DNA of 64,000 bases from Trichostrongylus colubriformis (GCA_963978905.1 OZ022260.1:13009725-13073724), one strand, 5' to 3'. Counted from the first letter of the stretch, positions 45,283 through 57,860 are shown. Made by a program: numbers and translations. Notes: generated by a model from the sequence alone, not told the origin.

Positions 45283-48101
45283 TCACAGCACTCTACCCAC
45301 TGATGAATGAAAGCGTTCTTCTTCGAATTTCTCTGGTTTTCGCTTCTTTGAAGCCCCTATTGCTCGACGAATGTCCTCTTCCAAAATTTCGTAGTCTTCT
45401 TCGATGTCTTTCTCGAGAAATTCAACTTCACCCTCTTTTTCTGGAGAGAATCCTGGTTTCTCAGGATACTCCGACGATGACTGTTTGTGGTCACCAGGTG
45501 GCCTGACAATCACACGCTCTTCAGGAGCTCGAGTAATCGGTTGCACAGGAAGATCTTCGATTTTGGAAGCGTGGATTAATTTCAGAAGCTGATCCAAGTT
45601 AATGTCATCAGTGGATACTTGGGTTATTTCTTCTGCATAATCACCGGGTGGAATAGAAGTTGTCTCTATCGTCGATGAATGTATCGTCACCACCGGAGAG
45701 TAAGTCCATCCCGATGATCCATAAGCGTTTGATGCCCTGACTCCACAAATGACGAACAATTGGCCACTGGGGAACAGAAATCGTTCATCGATACTTGTAG
45801 TACTGGTGAGATTTTGGCGATCCAGTATGGTTAAAACCTGGAAGCAATATTAGTTAATGCAACAGCTTGAGTAAAGAACACGAGGTGCTGTTTGATCTGT
45901 AAGCCAGAAATGTTCTCGTAGTTATGTACTCAGCGAGCAGATGCGATTCCCTTGGACAACGTAGGCGATCCACGGGGACGGTGGACAGGGCATACCCAGG
46001 TGTCGAGGGAAGCGGTCGGAGTGGGTCTACATACGACAAAAAATCGCGTGGCCGACCGCGGCAAGTGGCGCGGCGGGTGCGAGTGCTGGTGGCAGGGCAT
46101 GGTAGCCTTCAAGCGAGGCAGTGTGGCATGGGTGGAAGTGCAAAGGAGACGCAGCCACGCTTTGCCGGGCTCCGAAGGGCAATCGATTCGGCAAGTTGTA
46201 CTGGTGGCGCCGCGAGCTATTTTCTGCTCTTTCAACACCTGCCTAATCTCTACAGTATCAGTAGCTGTTGCCGATTGCACAGCATTAATTAGTTTCTCAT
46301 TACTGATTTGGGTTGATCACTCGAATCCATTCATGTTTTGTTACATAAACTGGTCAGCTGAGGCACGTTCCGCGCTTATCTGTAGTCTGGGGCCGTTGCT
46401 GGTTTCTGCAATTACGAACCCCATCCCGCCCGCCAAATGCGACCTTCCCCTCCGAGGAATCCTCGACTCCGGTGTACCATGCGGTACGGCAGTCGCGTGA
46501 TCGGTGACGCGCGAGAGTAGCAAAGCAAAATTTAGCGAGAATTGAAAGAAAACCTGCAGATTTGCAGGAATGAAACATGGAAAAAGTATCTCAGCGCCTC
46601 TCCTCAATTCGAGAGATTGCCGTTTTCATCATAATTTCGGGTTTTGGTTGAAAACGAAGGGAATTCTCTCATTCTTTTGTGGTTCTCCTGAATACACTGT
46701 CTAATGTCCTCAGTGGATGGGAGATAGAACCATCAAATTTTCGTGCACTCAAGATCCCTGTAAATGTTTCATAGATGATTGCTTCTTCTTTTCCCTCTAG
46801 CTTAATGAAATACACCATTTTTTACAAATATGGTATTTCAGTTGGTCAAAGTGATTAGATACCTACCTCATTGGTTCCATTCGCTTCGCAGTGCACTCGA
46901 TAGGTTTCCGCGTTTTTGGCAGGACTCCACCGAAGTCGAATGGTGTGAATTTTTTGTGCAGGAATGTGATCACTGGAATATCTGGCAAGTGTTACATTCT
47001 CTCTAGGTGAATTAACTTGCTGTTAAGAGATTAAATTAAGCAGTACTTTGAAGTCCTCATTCAAGGGTTTGATGGACAACTTTAGATTATCAGTCAAAGG
47101 ATCATCTCTTCGTTGAGAACTTACTGTGAGTCATACCACAAACCTCACGACTGCATGGTTGTATACAAGGCCATATTTTGTATGCGCTTCTCCTCTCAAG
47201 GGGCGGAGGTGGCGTAGGTACAGGTGGCGGGCTCTCCTATTCTCATGATGCGGGGATCGAATTCCGCATCAACGCCCTCCTACGCCAACCAAGCCTTCTA
47301 ATCCTTCGGTGCCAGTGGATTTGAACCAGACTCGTCCGGGAGGGTGAGAGCACTGACTTGTACATCGGCTGTCATTATATAGGCCAAATCGCATTCTCCT
47401 GACACCACGATTCTGAATGGAACTGGAATGCGCAGCGCATCCATGATTCACGCCAAAAACGTTAACTGTATCTTCAACTCCTGCTCGAATTACGGGTTTC
47501 GGCGGGTATGGGTTCAGAATTTCACAAAGCGGCGTGCAGCGTTCAAGCTATGGCTCCATATGTAGGTGGGTCGTAAACATGGCATGGCAATCACTTCAGG
47601 GCTCAACAATACAAGGCACCATTTACGCGCACACCGCACCCCACGTTGCGAAAACCAGACCTAACGAACTTATCCGGTTCCGGCTGGTCAATCGAGAACG
47701 TACTGTCTGCTCTCACCACAACGCTCAATCACCTTCCAAGTAGGGTTCGTACCAAGGGTTTTTTGAATCCCAAACTGGCACTAGGTGTTACTAGCATGTT
47801 TTCGCCATAAATCCATAATTGAGACCTAAGACCAATCTGATATTGCCCATATTCCCTATTGGGCTCGCATTCAGTGAATGCAGTTCTCATCAATTTCTGC
47901 AAGGGGTTCTTCTAGGGTGAGAAAGCTCGTGAATGGAGCATACTAAGCCCTCCTCCTTTCCGACCACTTCCTTTTCTGCTTATCTGTTATTCGAGCATAA
48001 AAGTACCTGGTGGAGGATTCAGTCACGATAATCCGTACCCTTTCGACTTCACTGGGTTGTGCGCCGATTCCATCGAACTGGTACAGTCTGCCATTTCCGA
48101 G
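45283..48101 (-). CDS. Fibronectin type III domain protein, 3' part (copy B), anosmin/KAL-1-like possible
   Basis: Three exons join in phase with GT-AG sites: 48007-48101, 46867-47002 and 45283-45837 (stop at 45283), 261 aa. The second begins RENVTLARYSSDHIPAQKIH and continues TIRLRWSPAKNAETYRVHCE, a clear FN3 B/C-strand signature (Trp, then YRV.C). The third continues with FPSGQLFVICGVRASNAYGS and GWTYSPVV, the FN3 F/G strands. After the domain comes a low-complexity acidic tail (KDIEEDYEILEEDIRRA). The first exon (LYQFDGIGAQPSEVERVRII) may end a preceding FN3 domain. Upstream exons and the signal peptide are not found; the GA repeat and a mariner lie just upstream. FN3 proteins of this type are usually secreted or membrane-bound. 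The anosmin suggestion is weak. Confidence 0.75.
47200..47425 (+). repeat. tRNA-derived SINE, copy 1
   Basis: The head has tRNA promoter-like boxes: GGTGGCGTAGGTACAGGTGG (A-box-like) and GGGGATCGAATTCCGC (B-box-like GGTTCGAATCC). The tail has CAGACTCGTCCGGGAGG, GCACTGACTTGTACATCGGC and TATAGGCCAAATCGCATT. The tail words recur at 56165-56345 and, inverted, at 61115-61265. It lies upstream of the FN3 exon at 46867-47002, in an intron. Confidence 0.65.
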
Positions 48102-48331
48102 CTGAAAGTATAGCAGTCAGTTATGATCCCAGGCACAGCGAAAACGATGGATTTCAGGTTTCGGCTAATGATAATCTACTATCCTATAGAACTATGCTGT
48201 GGAAAGCCAATCAAAGAGTTATTCTGATATGTATCACAGGACCCTCCAACCAGAAACGTCCAGTGAACGCTCCTCGATGTGGGATGGCTTTACGTTCTCA
48301 TTAGAGCAAGCCATCTGAGCAAACCATGTTT

Positions 48332-48332
<1 letters not shown>

Positions 48333-48391
<59 letters not shown>

Positions 48392-48593
48392 GAAAGAGAA
48401 AGAGAAAGAGAAAGAGAAAAAGAAAAAGAAAGAGAAAGAGAAAGAGAAAGAGAAAGAGAAAGAGAAAGAGAAAGAGAAAGAGAAAGAGAAAGAGAAAGAG
48501 AAAGAGAAAGAGAAAGAGAAAGTGAAAGTGAAAGAGAAAGAAGGAGAGAGAAAGAGAGAGGAAGAAAGAGAAAACGAGAGAAAGAGAGGGGGA
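48333..48593. repeat. GA/GAAAGA microsatellite, about 260 bp, strictly purine on plus
   Basis: Begins as (GA)n, becomes (GAAAGA)n with a few AAAAAG and GTGAAA units, and ends with GGAAG/GAGAGG variants. Virtually all plus-strand bases are purines. The apparent 109-aa frame (EKEKEK) and its complement (FSFSFS) are products of the repeat, not genes. It ends about 50 bp before the mariner at 48646. Confidence 0.95.
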
Positions 48594-48645
48594 TCGATCA
48601 CTTTATAAATGTATTATTAACATAATACAAAATGTGCATTTTATA

Positions 48646-49914
48646 TTAGGTTGTCCGGAAAGTAATGAGACAAATGCAGTGGCGAGATTCAGCAGTAAGT
48701 ATCTTTGGACGTCAAAGTCGTGAGAGGACAAAACTCTGGAATTTAGTGCTTCAAGACCCGTACATATACGCCACCATGGGCATATGGTCCATACTTTCTT
48801 CATCTTTCACAAACGTGTCAGAGATGGATGAGAAAAAACGCTATATCGGGCAGCTCTCCTTCTACACTACCGTTCCGGTAAATCCGCGGATGAGGCCCAT
48901 CGGCTCTTGCTGGAAGAAATGAAGGACCAAGCCCCTTCTCGAGCGACGTGCTTCAGATGGTACGGCAAGTTCGACTAAGGAGAGAAATGCCTTGAAGACT
49001 GTAGTCGTTCAGGACGTCCACCGACGCGAAAGAAGCAGCGCATATTTGCCATCTGTGGGACGACCTGACATTACAGTGCGCGAGCTTGCGGCCTCCTCGG
49101 GTGCTCCTAAATCCACGGTATACGATCTTCTTCGTGCGTCAGGTAAAGTGGCAAAGTTGCCTCGGATTCTTCCGCACGCTCTCAGCCCTCACGACAAGAA
49201 GAAGCGTGTTGAAGTGTGCACTTCTCTGCTCAGCCGTCATCGCACGCTTTCCTGGATCGACTCCATCGTTACCATGGATGAGAAGTATTGTGTCTACGAT
49301 AACACGGTGCGCCGAAAACATTGGGTCGACTTCGATGAATTGCCGAAACCACAGCCGAAACATCCCGATCATGACACGAAGAAGTTGCTCTCATTCTGGT
49401 GGGATATTAAAGGCCCGGTGTTTTGGGAACTGGTTCCAACTGGTTCTATGGTCGACTCTGAAAGATTCTGTACTCAGCTGGAAAGAGTAGCTGAAATTCT
49501 GCGTAGTCGCCGTCGTGGGAGAGGCAAAATCCTACTCCTCATGGATAACGCCAGGCCACACACGTCGAAAAGGACTCAGAGTAAGCTGAGAGAGCTGGAG
49601 ATCGAACTTGTACCCCATCCACCGTACTCACCAGATCTCGCTCCATCAGACTTCCACATATTTCGTTCTCTTCAATCCTCTTTTGCTGGAAAAAAATTCA
49701 CCAATCGGGAGGACGTCGAATTAGCTGTCAACAATCTCTTGAAGTCGAAGCCTCCGGAGTTCTTTGCTAATGGAATCAGATGTCTGCCGCAAAGATGGGA
49801 GTATGTGAAGGAACACAATGGCGAATATTATAGTAAATGATATTGATTTGTAATAAAGTTACCGACGAATCACTGCACTACGACATTTGTCTCATTACTT
49901 TTCGGACAACCTAA
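48646..49914 (+). mobile_element. Full-length mariner (1,269 bp) with broken transposase
   Basis: Inverted ends TTAGGTTGTCCGGAAAGTAA (left) and its inverse with one change, TA on both flanks (48644-48645 and 49915-49916). The transposase starts near 48824 (MDEKKRYIGQLSFY) but shifts frame near 48870, meets a stop at 48976, and shifts again near 49040. From 48992 an open frame of 282 aa runs to 49840. It holds the complete DD34D triad: the Asp of TMDEKYC, of LLMDNARPHTS, and of PSDFHIF, with PPYSPDLAP between. An AATAAAG signal is at 49851. Active-site residues are intact but the DNA-binding N-terminus is not, so it is inactive as it stands. Different family from B1-B3. Confidence 0.95.
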
Positions 49915-49916
49915 TA

Positions 49917-51850
49917 ATATTAATAATAATACAAACACATATACATATTGCATGATATACAATAATTGTTTGGTAGTAAATATCATATATTATATATCGT
50001 GTGAATATTGCGAGACTTGCATGGAAAAAATGACGACGAGTGCGTTTTCAGTTGCTGTCGCACAGAGCGAAGCACATATTTCTCCCCGTGGTGAGGGCAG
50101 GATAGCAATGACCAAGACTGTTCCACGAGACGGAATTTTTTTAACTTCTAATAATGAACAAACAACTTCGAGTAGTAAATACTTACACTTACAAAGAAAA
50201 TAGGGGAAGAACTTATATCAATGATTGTTTGTGGGGATCTATTCGAATTTATTGATATCTCCCGAAAATTTATCAGTTTAGCAAAGAAAATCAAGGACGA
50301 CGCACATACTTCTCCCAGGTGAGCAATGACCAAAACTCTCCACGGGACGGGATGAGAATGTCATGAATGCAATGAGCTTGTTACCTTGAATGCTTTCAGT
50401 ACATTCATAATTCATAAGTCCTGTAAATGATTGCATCATTTGTTAATTTGTGTTATTTAATGGTTGTACATGGGTAGCGATAGTTCACAGCTGAAGTAAG
50501 AACTTTATAAACAAATGAATAGCCATAAGCGAAGCCACATTAGAATTATAATAACTCAAAATACTCATTGAAACAGAGAAATAGCGAATTTTTTGTGATA
50601 TGGCTAACTTTCAGTGCTGTCGGCCAACTTGTCTGACATCCTTGTCAATGTTAAACGAGGACTCAGCTGTTTTTACGACCGTGAAATTTTGAAAGGTTCC
50701 TTCGAAGAGCCGAATTTCGAGAAAAAAATATAAAAAAAAAGTAAAATAATGGGAGGGGTTGCAGAGATAAGATACACCCACATGCCGACGTGTCCAGAAG
50801 TCTGGTGGTGCTGATGAGAAGAGCTCTACAAGGCCTACAGCCAAGAATACACGAATGACGATCGCAACCATCACCCTGTGGCCAGAAGTGACCACGATGG
50901 AACTCCAATTGCGCGCGTTCTCTCTCTCGGCGCCCTAAATCCCCGATTATCCCTGGATTTTGAGCGGCGTTATATTTTGCCGCAGTGGACATCCGGGGTC
51001 ATTCGTTGGTGGTGGAATTTTCGTGAAAAGTGTATGACAGTGGCATTGAGGCCTTTACGATTTTACTTATGGGCAACGGTGTGTGGAGGTGTTCAACGGA
51101 ATCTATGCTTGTCGTCAAAGAGCTGCTCATGCATAATGCTTGTTGAGAAAATGTGATAAATATATCGGGAAAGCATGGTAAATATATCATCAAACATAAA
51201 AGTGATCTTGATAGTGTGATTGATAAGCACGGCATCCATGACACGTACTGCAGGTTCAAGTCCTGCGGGTTCAAGTCCTTTTGCATGCCGCACCCCTTTC
51301 AAACTCAGCACCAACGGAAATTTCCTGCCAGTATCCATTTTCAATGATTCTAAAAAATGTTCCTAGTATATTTAATACCGCGAGAAGTCAAAATTGAAGC
51401 CTCCGAAAGTAAGCCATGCATTAGGTTTTTATTTGGCCTTAGAGGCACTTTCTGCGATAATCTTACCTGCTATTTACCCTGCCGAAGCCGATAGACCCCC
51501 GGGCAATTCTCGCGGCTGTACCCTTAGAGGGCGCCACGAGCCCTCCTGGCAGCGCAAAGCCCGCGGGAGGCGACTGGGACCCCGCCCACCAATTGGTGAC
51601 CCCACCCAATTGGTGACCAATTGGTGAGGGATGCGGTCCCCATTTCTGAGGTTCTTGGTTTTTCTTGCTATTTTTTTCACTGCTACTGAGTAAATAAGCG
51701 GCTCTGGGTTCATTATTAACCCCGGTTATGGTCGCTCTCCTAACGCGGAAAGTGCCGTGAGCACTTGCTCGGACGCCTCGCCCACCCGGTCCATACTTTG
51801 TGGTGCTGTATCTTACAACTTGTCAGGCGAATTCTCTCTTTTCCGCGTGA
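49917..51850. other. 1.9 kb of repeats, no supported gene
   Basis: 50195-50430 repeats 4300-4520. 51245-51285 has a doubled GGTTCAAGTCC word (51253 and 51268) like a tRNA B box, but no acceptor or anticodon stems could be built. 51500-51640 is GC-rich with three CCAATTGGTGA words, likely a small palindromic element. No protein motif was recognised. Confidence 0.4.
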
Positions 51851-52020
51851 AACTTTGAAGCGGCCCACATTAGGCAAATACATTATAAATATACGGGTGA
51901 CATAGAAACTCATTTTTCCGTGGACGATTCCTTTGAGGAATTCTCATCCTGTGTAGTTGACAAGCCATTGGAATGCCCAGGCAAATACAACATAAATATA
52001 CGGGTGACATAGAAACCATG
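51838..52020. repeat. Dispersed repeat with CAAATAyAACATAAATATrCGG core
   Basis: The core appears at 51876-51908 and again at 51979-52015 (with GGTGACATAGAAAC), also at 55596-55630 (after GAAACTTTG.ATGCGGCCC, as at 51850) and more loosely at 31012-31040 and 31503-31530. Members are followed by TTTCCGTGGACGATTCCTTT-like sequence. Non-coding. Confidence 0.65.
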
Positions 52021-52224
52021 TCGAACAACGAAGTCACTCTCTTGGAATTCGTATCATGTATGGAGGTACGAGATAAGCCTTGATCAGAGTTGGCACATGT
52101 AACGTGGGGCCGATTTCCATCTCACTTTCCCATATTCAAAGGACTTCAGATGAGCCAGCATTATTAACTCCTAAGCCGTTCCTGCACACATTGGAGGCTT
52201 CAATATCATAGATTCCATTGAATA

Positions 52225-52330
52225 CGACGATATCACTGCAGCAATGGCGCAGTGGGTGGTCGAGCTGCTCACCTTCTACGTGTTCGGTGTGACCGGATCC
52301 CAAAAATGGCAGTCTAACCATATTTCTGAT
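52225..52330 (+). repeat. Possible tRNA-derived SINE head
   Basis: AATGGCGCAGTGGGTGGTCG resembles an A box and GTGTGACCGGATCCC a B box about 45 bp later, at roughly tRNA spacing. Stems do not close well, so a functional tRNA is unlikely. From 52331 to 53200 I see no gene. Confidence 0.35.
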
Positions 52331-53209
52331 ACTATTAAAACAATGTGGCGAACATGCTGAGGTGAGCACAAAGTGGCTTCATAGCGGATTGCATAAGCCA
52401 AGAGTGCACTCAAACAACTCCACGATTCTCTTACAAATTGTGCATGCGAAGCGTAAATGCGGAAAAGCAGTTCTTCAATAGTATTGTTGCACTAACTGAT
52501 GACATGTCATGCATTCGATCGGTACGATGTTTGATGGTGATTTTGGGCTGATTATTTGCTCAGACGACTCATTCTCGCACTCAATCGGCCATATGCAGCA
52601 AGCGGTCTGTTTCTACGATTTTTCCTTGCACATTTTGCAATGTATTTCTCTATTTACATAGAATCTTTATCCATTGATTTCTCATATTGCCATTGGCCGT
52701 GAATGATGGAATTCCGCACGTTCTTATTTTTTGTTTCTGCAAAGTTCGGATTAAGTTAAAACAATGTAAAAAAAATTCGAAGTTTGAGAGCTATTTTACT
52801 GGTGTCTGAAGGATTAACGAGACCATTTTTCGGTCATGATCACCACTGTTGTTGTGGCTGGGTACGGTCCTGGCGGCAAGGTGCTGGCTGAAAGTAGCAC
52901 TAGGAAGAGAAAGAGGAAAACGCTTGGAGATCCATGACAAGACTGGGACTTGCGCTTCTACAAAAGGACCGAGGGACAAAGACCGAATCAGTTAATTATA
53001 TCCTAAAAACAAAATCTCCTGCTCTCTATGCGGGTAAAACGGTACCAGAATTACTTGAAAACATGGGAAACTACTGTTTACATCATTATCACTCCCGTAG
53101 CTCATTTCATTAACCAGACACACGTCCAGAACCGGCTACGACTTTGAACAGATTTCAAATGACGGGCCCCAAAGAGAGACTATGTACAACAAGGTATTAT
53201 TTTCATTTC

Positions 53210-53900
53210 GAATGGTGCTTTCTACAGTATATTCGGCAGTAATTCTCAGAGTTCCCTATTACTGTTATCACATACCGTAACCACAGCTCCCTCTTTGCTC
53301 CTATTCCCCACGTAACAGCTTCAGCTGATGAGTGCCCATAAATTTCATTACCAGTGATAAGATTTCCAGCACAATAGTCCCTCTTGTCTCTTCTCAGATT
53401 CCTGAAAAAAACTGTCAAGATTACTATTGGCTACAAGCCTTTTTTTTCATTTGATTGTAACCCCACTTTTCTGGACGATCCCTACCCAACTTCAAGGTTG
53501 AGATACGTAAGATTCTTTCAAGACCATGTTATCTCAACCTATCCATTCCTTTCGGGTTCCGGGTTAAGACAGTTGTCGTCGGAGTTTCTCGCTACTTCTA
53601 TCATGTACCGTAGCTACAGCTTTCTTTCTGGCGCCTACTCCCCACATGAATGGCCCCACCCAATAAGTGCCTAAACCAAATTTATCACCAAATATAAGAT
53701 TTCGAACACTATAGTACTCCTCGCTGCCAAAAAATTCTGAAAACCGTCACCGTCAGGTGTACCTATTTGCTACAAACTATTTTCATTTGATTGTGACCCT
53801 ATTTTTTAAACGACCCCTGCCCCTGTTTTGGGCTAAGATACGTAAGATTCTTCCGAACACCTGGTCAACCCAACCCATCCATTCGTTTAGGCCTGAAATA
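53210..53900. repeat. Diverged tandem duplication, unit about 335 bp
   Basis: ATCACATACCGTAACCACAG (53268) recurs as ATCATGTACCGTAGCTACAG (about 53599). TTTTTTCATTTGATTGTAAC (53441) recurs as TTTTCATTTGATTGTGACCC (53781). Blocks AGATACGTAAGATTCTT and CAACCCATCCATTC-like follow in both. Non-coding. From 53901 to 54820 there is a G-rich run (54160) and no recognised gene. Confidence 0.75.
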
Positions 53901-54820
53901 CGTAGTATCAATTAAACGTCAAAACAAGTTTCATTTCTCTAGATTCACAATAGATTCCTTATTCGTCTTTTGGAAGCATACCGAAGCATGCTTGGTTCAG
54001 TAAGGAACCGCTTCGAAATCGCTATTTGCTATCTCTTTTATGCACACCTTCGTCATCGTCCTTGTCGTCGTTGTGGGTGAGTCAGAAGATGACGTGCATT
54101 ATGGTCAACACAGCTGAAACCCCCTGAATGCTCATTTGCCTGTATAAGGGGGGAAGTGGGGGGGGGGGTCGGGTAAGTGAGGAAAAACAGTGAGAAAATT
54201 CAGCGGGGGACGAGTTCAGTCAAAGATGTAGATCGTGAAGAATTTTAAGTTGCTTCTTTAGGTCGTAAATCCATCGTACTTACGGAATCAATTCAAAAGC
54301 CCGCGAATTCGTCATGGTTCGGTCCGATTACAAATGTTTATTTAACAGCTTAACAAACGCTTCCACCCTTCAGACGCATGAAAAATTCTTGAAGTTGTTC
54401 CAAAAGCTCAAAAATGAACACCAGGTCACCTCAAAGCGTTCATCCATGGAACTGTTGTTAGGCACCGCCGTGCAGAACCCGACGCTCACGGTTCACCATT
54501 GTTTGGATTCCCACCGTCAATTGCCATCGAATCGAAGTCAAGACCTATGGAGTGCCTTTAGACCTCACGCTCGATGAAAAACCGGATCATTTGTCCTCGT
54601 TCTACTCAGCGTACTTTTATGAATATTTCTTTTTTTCCATTTGAAGGTAACCAGTAATAGTGATCCTGAATCAACCATATACGGAAAGTTTTAGCATCTT
54701 CGAATTAAAGTGATACCAGGGCAGTCGGATGCCTTTTGCTACCAGAAGGTAATCCAGAGAGGAATGAAAGGATTACCGGTTTGAGAAAAATTTGATCCAC
54801 CATCCTTACAAGCGATAGTT

Positions 54821-54850
54821 ATACAGTGCCTGTCAAAAGTATACGCACCC
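54821..54850 (+). repeat. Solitary Tc1-type terminus
   Basis: TACAGTGCCTGTCAAAAGTA followed by TACGCACCC is a typical Tc1/mariner end with TA before CAGT. No inverted partner was found up to 57300. Possibly one end of a deleted element. Confidence 0.45.
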
Positions 54851-56164
54851 TCAAACAAGGCATAACTGAACTTTGAGAAAGCTCTCGACCAGTTTTCTTG
54901 TGGCTATCGAGATACATGCCCATAAACCTAATTACTAAATGCTAATTATTATTTTTTTCTGAAAATGCAACTTTTCTTGGCATATGCCTCTATTTTGTGC
55001 CAGATGGGTCAGGAGGGTCTATAAATTATGATACAGTCTATATACATACGAACCACTTCAGTCCCATATGTTAAAATCTGTCTAATTTGTGCAATCATGT
55101 TGAAATCTGGTAAGCCTAGATTTTCGGGTATGCTGATCGTAAAAGTCACTCGAAAATTACGAGAATTTTTACAAAGTTCAGTTAATCCAATTTTGGGCTG
55201 CGCCTGATCTTATGACGCGCACTTTGTCATCAGTTCAGGTGCAGCCCAAAATGAGCGTAACTGCACTGGGAATCGTGCACTGCAAGTTAGTTTCTCTGTT
55301 ACCCATATGCTGCTGTTAAATTTGCTTAATAAGGACCGCAATCGAAATTTCATGCGAAAAAATGAGAATCCGGTCAGGATAACGCTCCTCAAAGTGGTGG
55401 CCGAGGGGCGGGAAAAAATCCTAGAGTGAATGCCCGTCCTGTCGTGTGCCGCGGCCGGAGATGAAGACCGGAACCGTTCAAGTAACTTTTGTTTCCACTA
55501 TGCGTCTCCAGCCACGGCGGATGACGGGGCGGGCATTTACCTTGAGAGCCCGCTCGCGAACTCTCAGTTTTTCGCTTGAAACTTTGCATGCGGCCCTCAT
55601 CAAGCAAATACAACATAAATATGTGGGTTACGGAAAAACTTATTTTTTAATGCACCATTCCTTTAGCCACAACAACTTCCTGCCCGTGACAGCATATCTG
55701 AGGGCTCTTTATTAATGACAACAGACCGTCGTGGTCTTGCGACCCATTGCCTTTATGGCAGTACTATACCTTTCTTTCGTACTGTTTTCCGCACCGTAAC
55801 GTATTCGTACCAAAACACTTTCGTTTAGTACTGAGGTTGTGGATGATTACGTGGCTTTTTTATGCCGCTTTCAGATCATCAAACTGTTTTGAAGTGTCCT
55901 CTCTATGGCTAGCGAATAACACATCAGGATCGTATTTGCTATCACACCGCAATCACATCATAGCGCTTCAGTACCATCACATGTTCAAGCTCTTGTCGTG
56001 CATCATCTTCTGTGCCTTTTTTGCTAAATAAGTTATTTAAATAAGTTAATAATACTAATTCGAATAGAAATTTTCTGAGGCCACGTATCCTGGTACGATT
56101 GATCATCGTAGAAGCATATGAATGATCTATGCCATATAATATGCAATGATAGTGTATCAATAGA

Positions 56165-56345
56165 TGGCGCATACTGCCACTGTTATGGGGGGATCAAATC
56201 CCGCAGCATTGTCTGCTAAGGCGAACCAACTTTCATCCTTCCCGGGTGGGTGAGCTGGGAGCAGACTCGTCTGGGACAATAAAAGCACTAACTTGTACAT
56301 CAGCCAGCCTCCGTAAATCATTGTATAGGCCAAAACGCATTTACT
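56165..56345 (+). repeat. tRNA-derived SINE, copy 2
   Basis: Head: GATGGCGCATACTGCCACTG and GGGGGATCAAATCCCGC (B-box-like). Tail: CAGACTCGTCTGGGACAATA, GCACTAACTTGTACATCAGC and TGTATAGGCCAAAACGCATT. Same family as 47200-47425 and 61115-61265. The remainder of 54850-57300 holds only short frames and the repeat at 55560-55640. Confidence 0.7.
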
Positions 56346-57299
56346 GTCTCATCAGGAAGGTTACTTACTCCGCAAGAAAGTATGCTGCTTCCAAACAGGA
56401 ACAAGATTGATCCGCTCCAGCTGGTATTGATACTAAAGGTATGTGCTACTTTCGTACAGAATGCGGGTGAAGACGCCGACGAGAATTCGATACAAAAGTC
56501 CTATTCTCACATGTGCTGTATGCAACGCAGGCGTAGACCAGTGACCAGTCAACAATTACGCCGGGCCTGATGTCCACGACGTGCACAAATGATTGTGATA
56601 TGATGAGAGCTGCACGATCTTCCAAGAAGTACCGAAAGTTGTGCGCAAGAACCAGCTTGGATGTTTGCAAGTGTGGGAATTTGAGCTTTGGCAGTGCCAC
56701 GGGATAATTTTTCTTTCAATTCACTATTCGCATGGATCCGCCACAACCACCACTGCGTGGTGAAGTGAAAGAAAGTCATCGAACCGGTGCACGAATCCCC
56801 ACAGGCACTCAAGTACCCAGGTAAGATCTCATGGTTAGTGTTTTTTACTCATAAGGCTCACAATCCACCGTAAGGTATATCTAGTATATTTATAAGTGAA
56901 AGTGAGAAATAGGCAGATAAATCCGTTACCTCACGTGCATAGCTTTTGGATTGCACCAAATCCCTTGGAGGCGCGATGTGATCCTTCATTTGAGACCGCG
57001 ATATCCGAGAGGGAATTATACGGGAGCATGTTCTAGCTCTTACAGATCTTTTCGAACCTGGCCGAATGCACCTGAATGAGCTCAAAACGAGTGGAGCATT
57101 CAAAAGAGGAGCCAACCACGTCCAAGTTACCCATGCTTTTAGCCCCGAATTACTTTATAAATGTACATGCATTCTTTGTCGCATGAATATATGTAAAGCT
57201 GTCATATGGTTTTTTAGATTTTATTTTTTTTATTTTATTATTACTATTATTGCTAAAAATTTTATTATGACTTCCCCAATGGGTTACTTGTCGCAAAAT

Positions 57300-57860
57300 G
57301 CATAGTGCGCAATAAATATTGTAACGCGGTAAAAAAACCGAATATTTTTGGCGACAGTACAAGAAATGAAACGAAAACTGGATGATAAATATTTGTAACG
57401 ATTCAGAACAATATGTGTTATCATCACTTCGACTCGACCTTCTTGATTTCGGATGACGGTGCATAGAGTTCGGGGTAGTCGACGTAAGTCGGCAGGTAAT
57501 CGACGTCGAGTTTCTCCCAATACCGTCGAAGGACACCCTCAAGGGACTCAAAACTTCGATGAGGTGTTGCGCAGTCTCTCTCATTCAGATATCCCAAAAC
57601 GGCCTAGAGGGTAGAGATCGGGTGAGGCGCTCTTCCGAGAAGAGCGTCCTCAGATGCTTTTCACGTCCTGCCATAGACTTCTACTCTAAGCGCCTCATCC
57701 TAAATCGAGAAGGTCAAATCGAAAAGCGATGGCAATATAATATATTGTTCAGAATCGTTATGAATATTTACGTCCAATTCTCGTCGTTTCTTTTGTTACT
57801 CTTGCCTCTTGCCAGAGATATTCGTTTTTTACCGCATAACAGTATCCATTACGCACCTCG
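57300..57860. repeat. Two diverged copies of a ~200-bp unit in inverted orientation
   Basis: Reading minus from about 57500 down to 57310 (AAATCAAGAAGGTCGAGTCG, ATATTGTTCTGAATCGTTAC, then TTTTTTTACCGCG) parallels plus from about 57670 to 57855 (AAATCGAGAAGGTCAAATCG, ATATTGTTCAGAATCGTTAT, TTTTTTACCGCATAAC). The minus copy is open and reads VDYPELYAPSSEIKKVESK to a stop at 57427. The plus copy has its own frame. Could be a decayed transposon or an inverted gene-end duplication. Confidence 0.65.

Noticed and set aside
48279..48608. Open frames of 109 and 103 aa on both strands (EKEKEK and FSFSFS)
   Set aside because: They are the two readings of one purine microsatellite. There is no start context, splice signal or unique sequence.
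51240..51290. Possible tRNA gene because of GGTTCAAGTCC words
   Set aside because: The B-box word is doubled, and no acceptor, D or anticodon stem can be formed around either copy.
55747..56031. 94-aa hydrophobic plus frame as a membrane protein
   Set aside because: Irregular hydrophobicity typical of AT-rich DNA, no splice or start context, and no recognisable motif.
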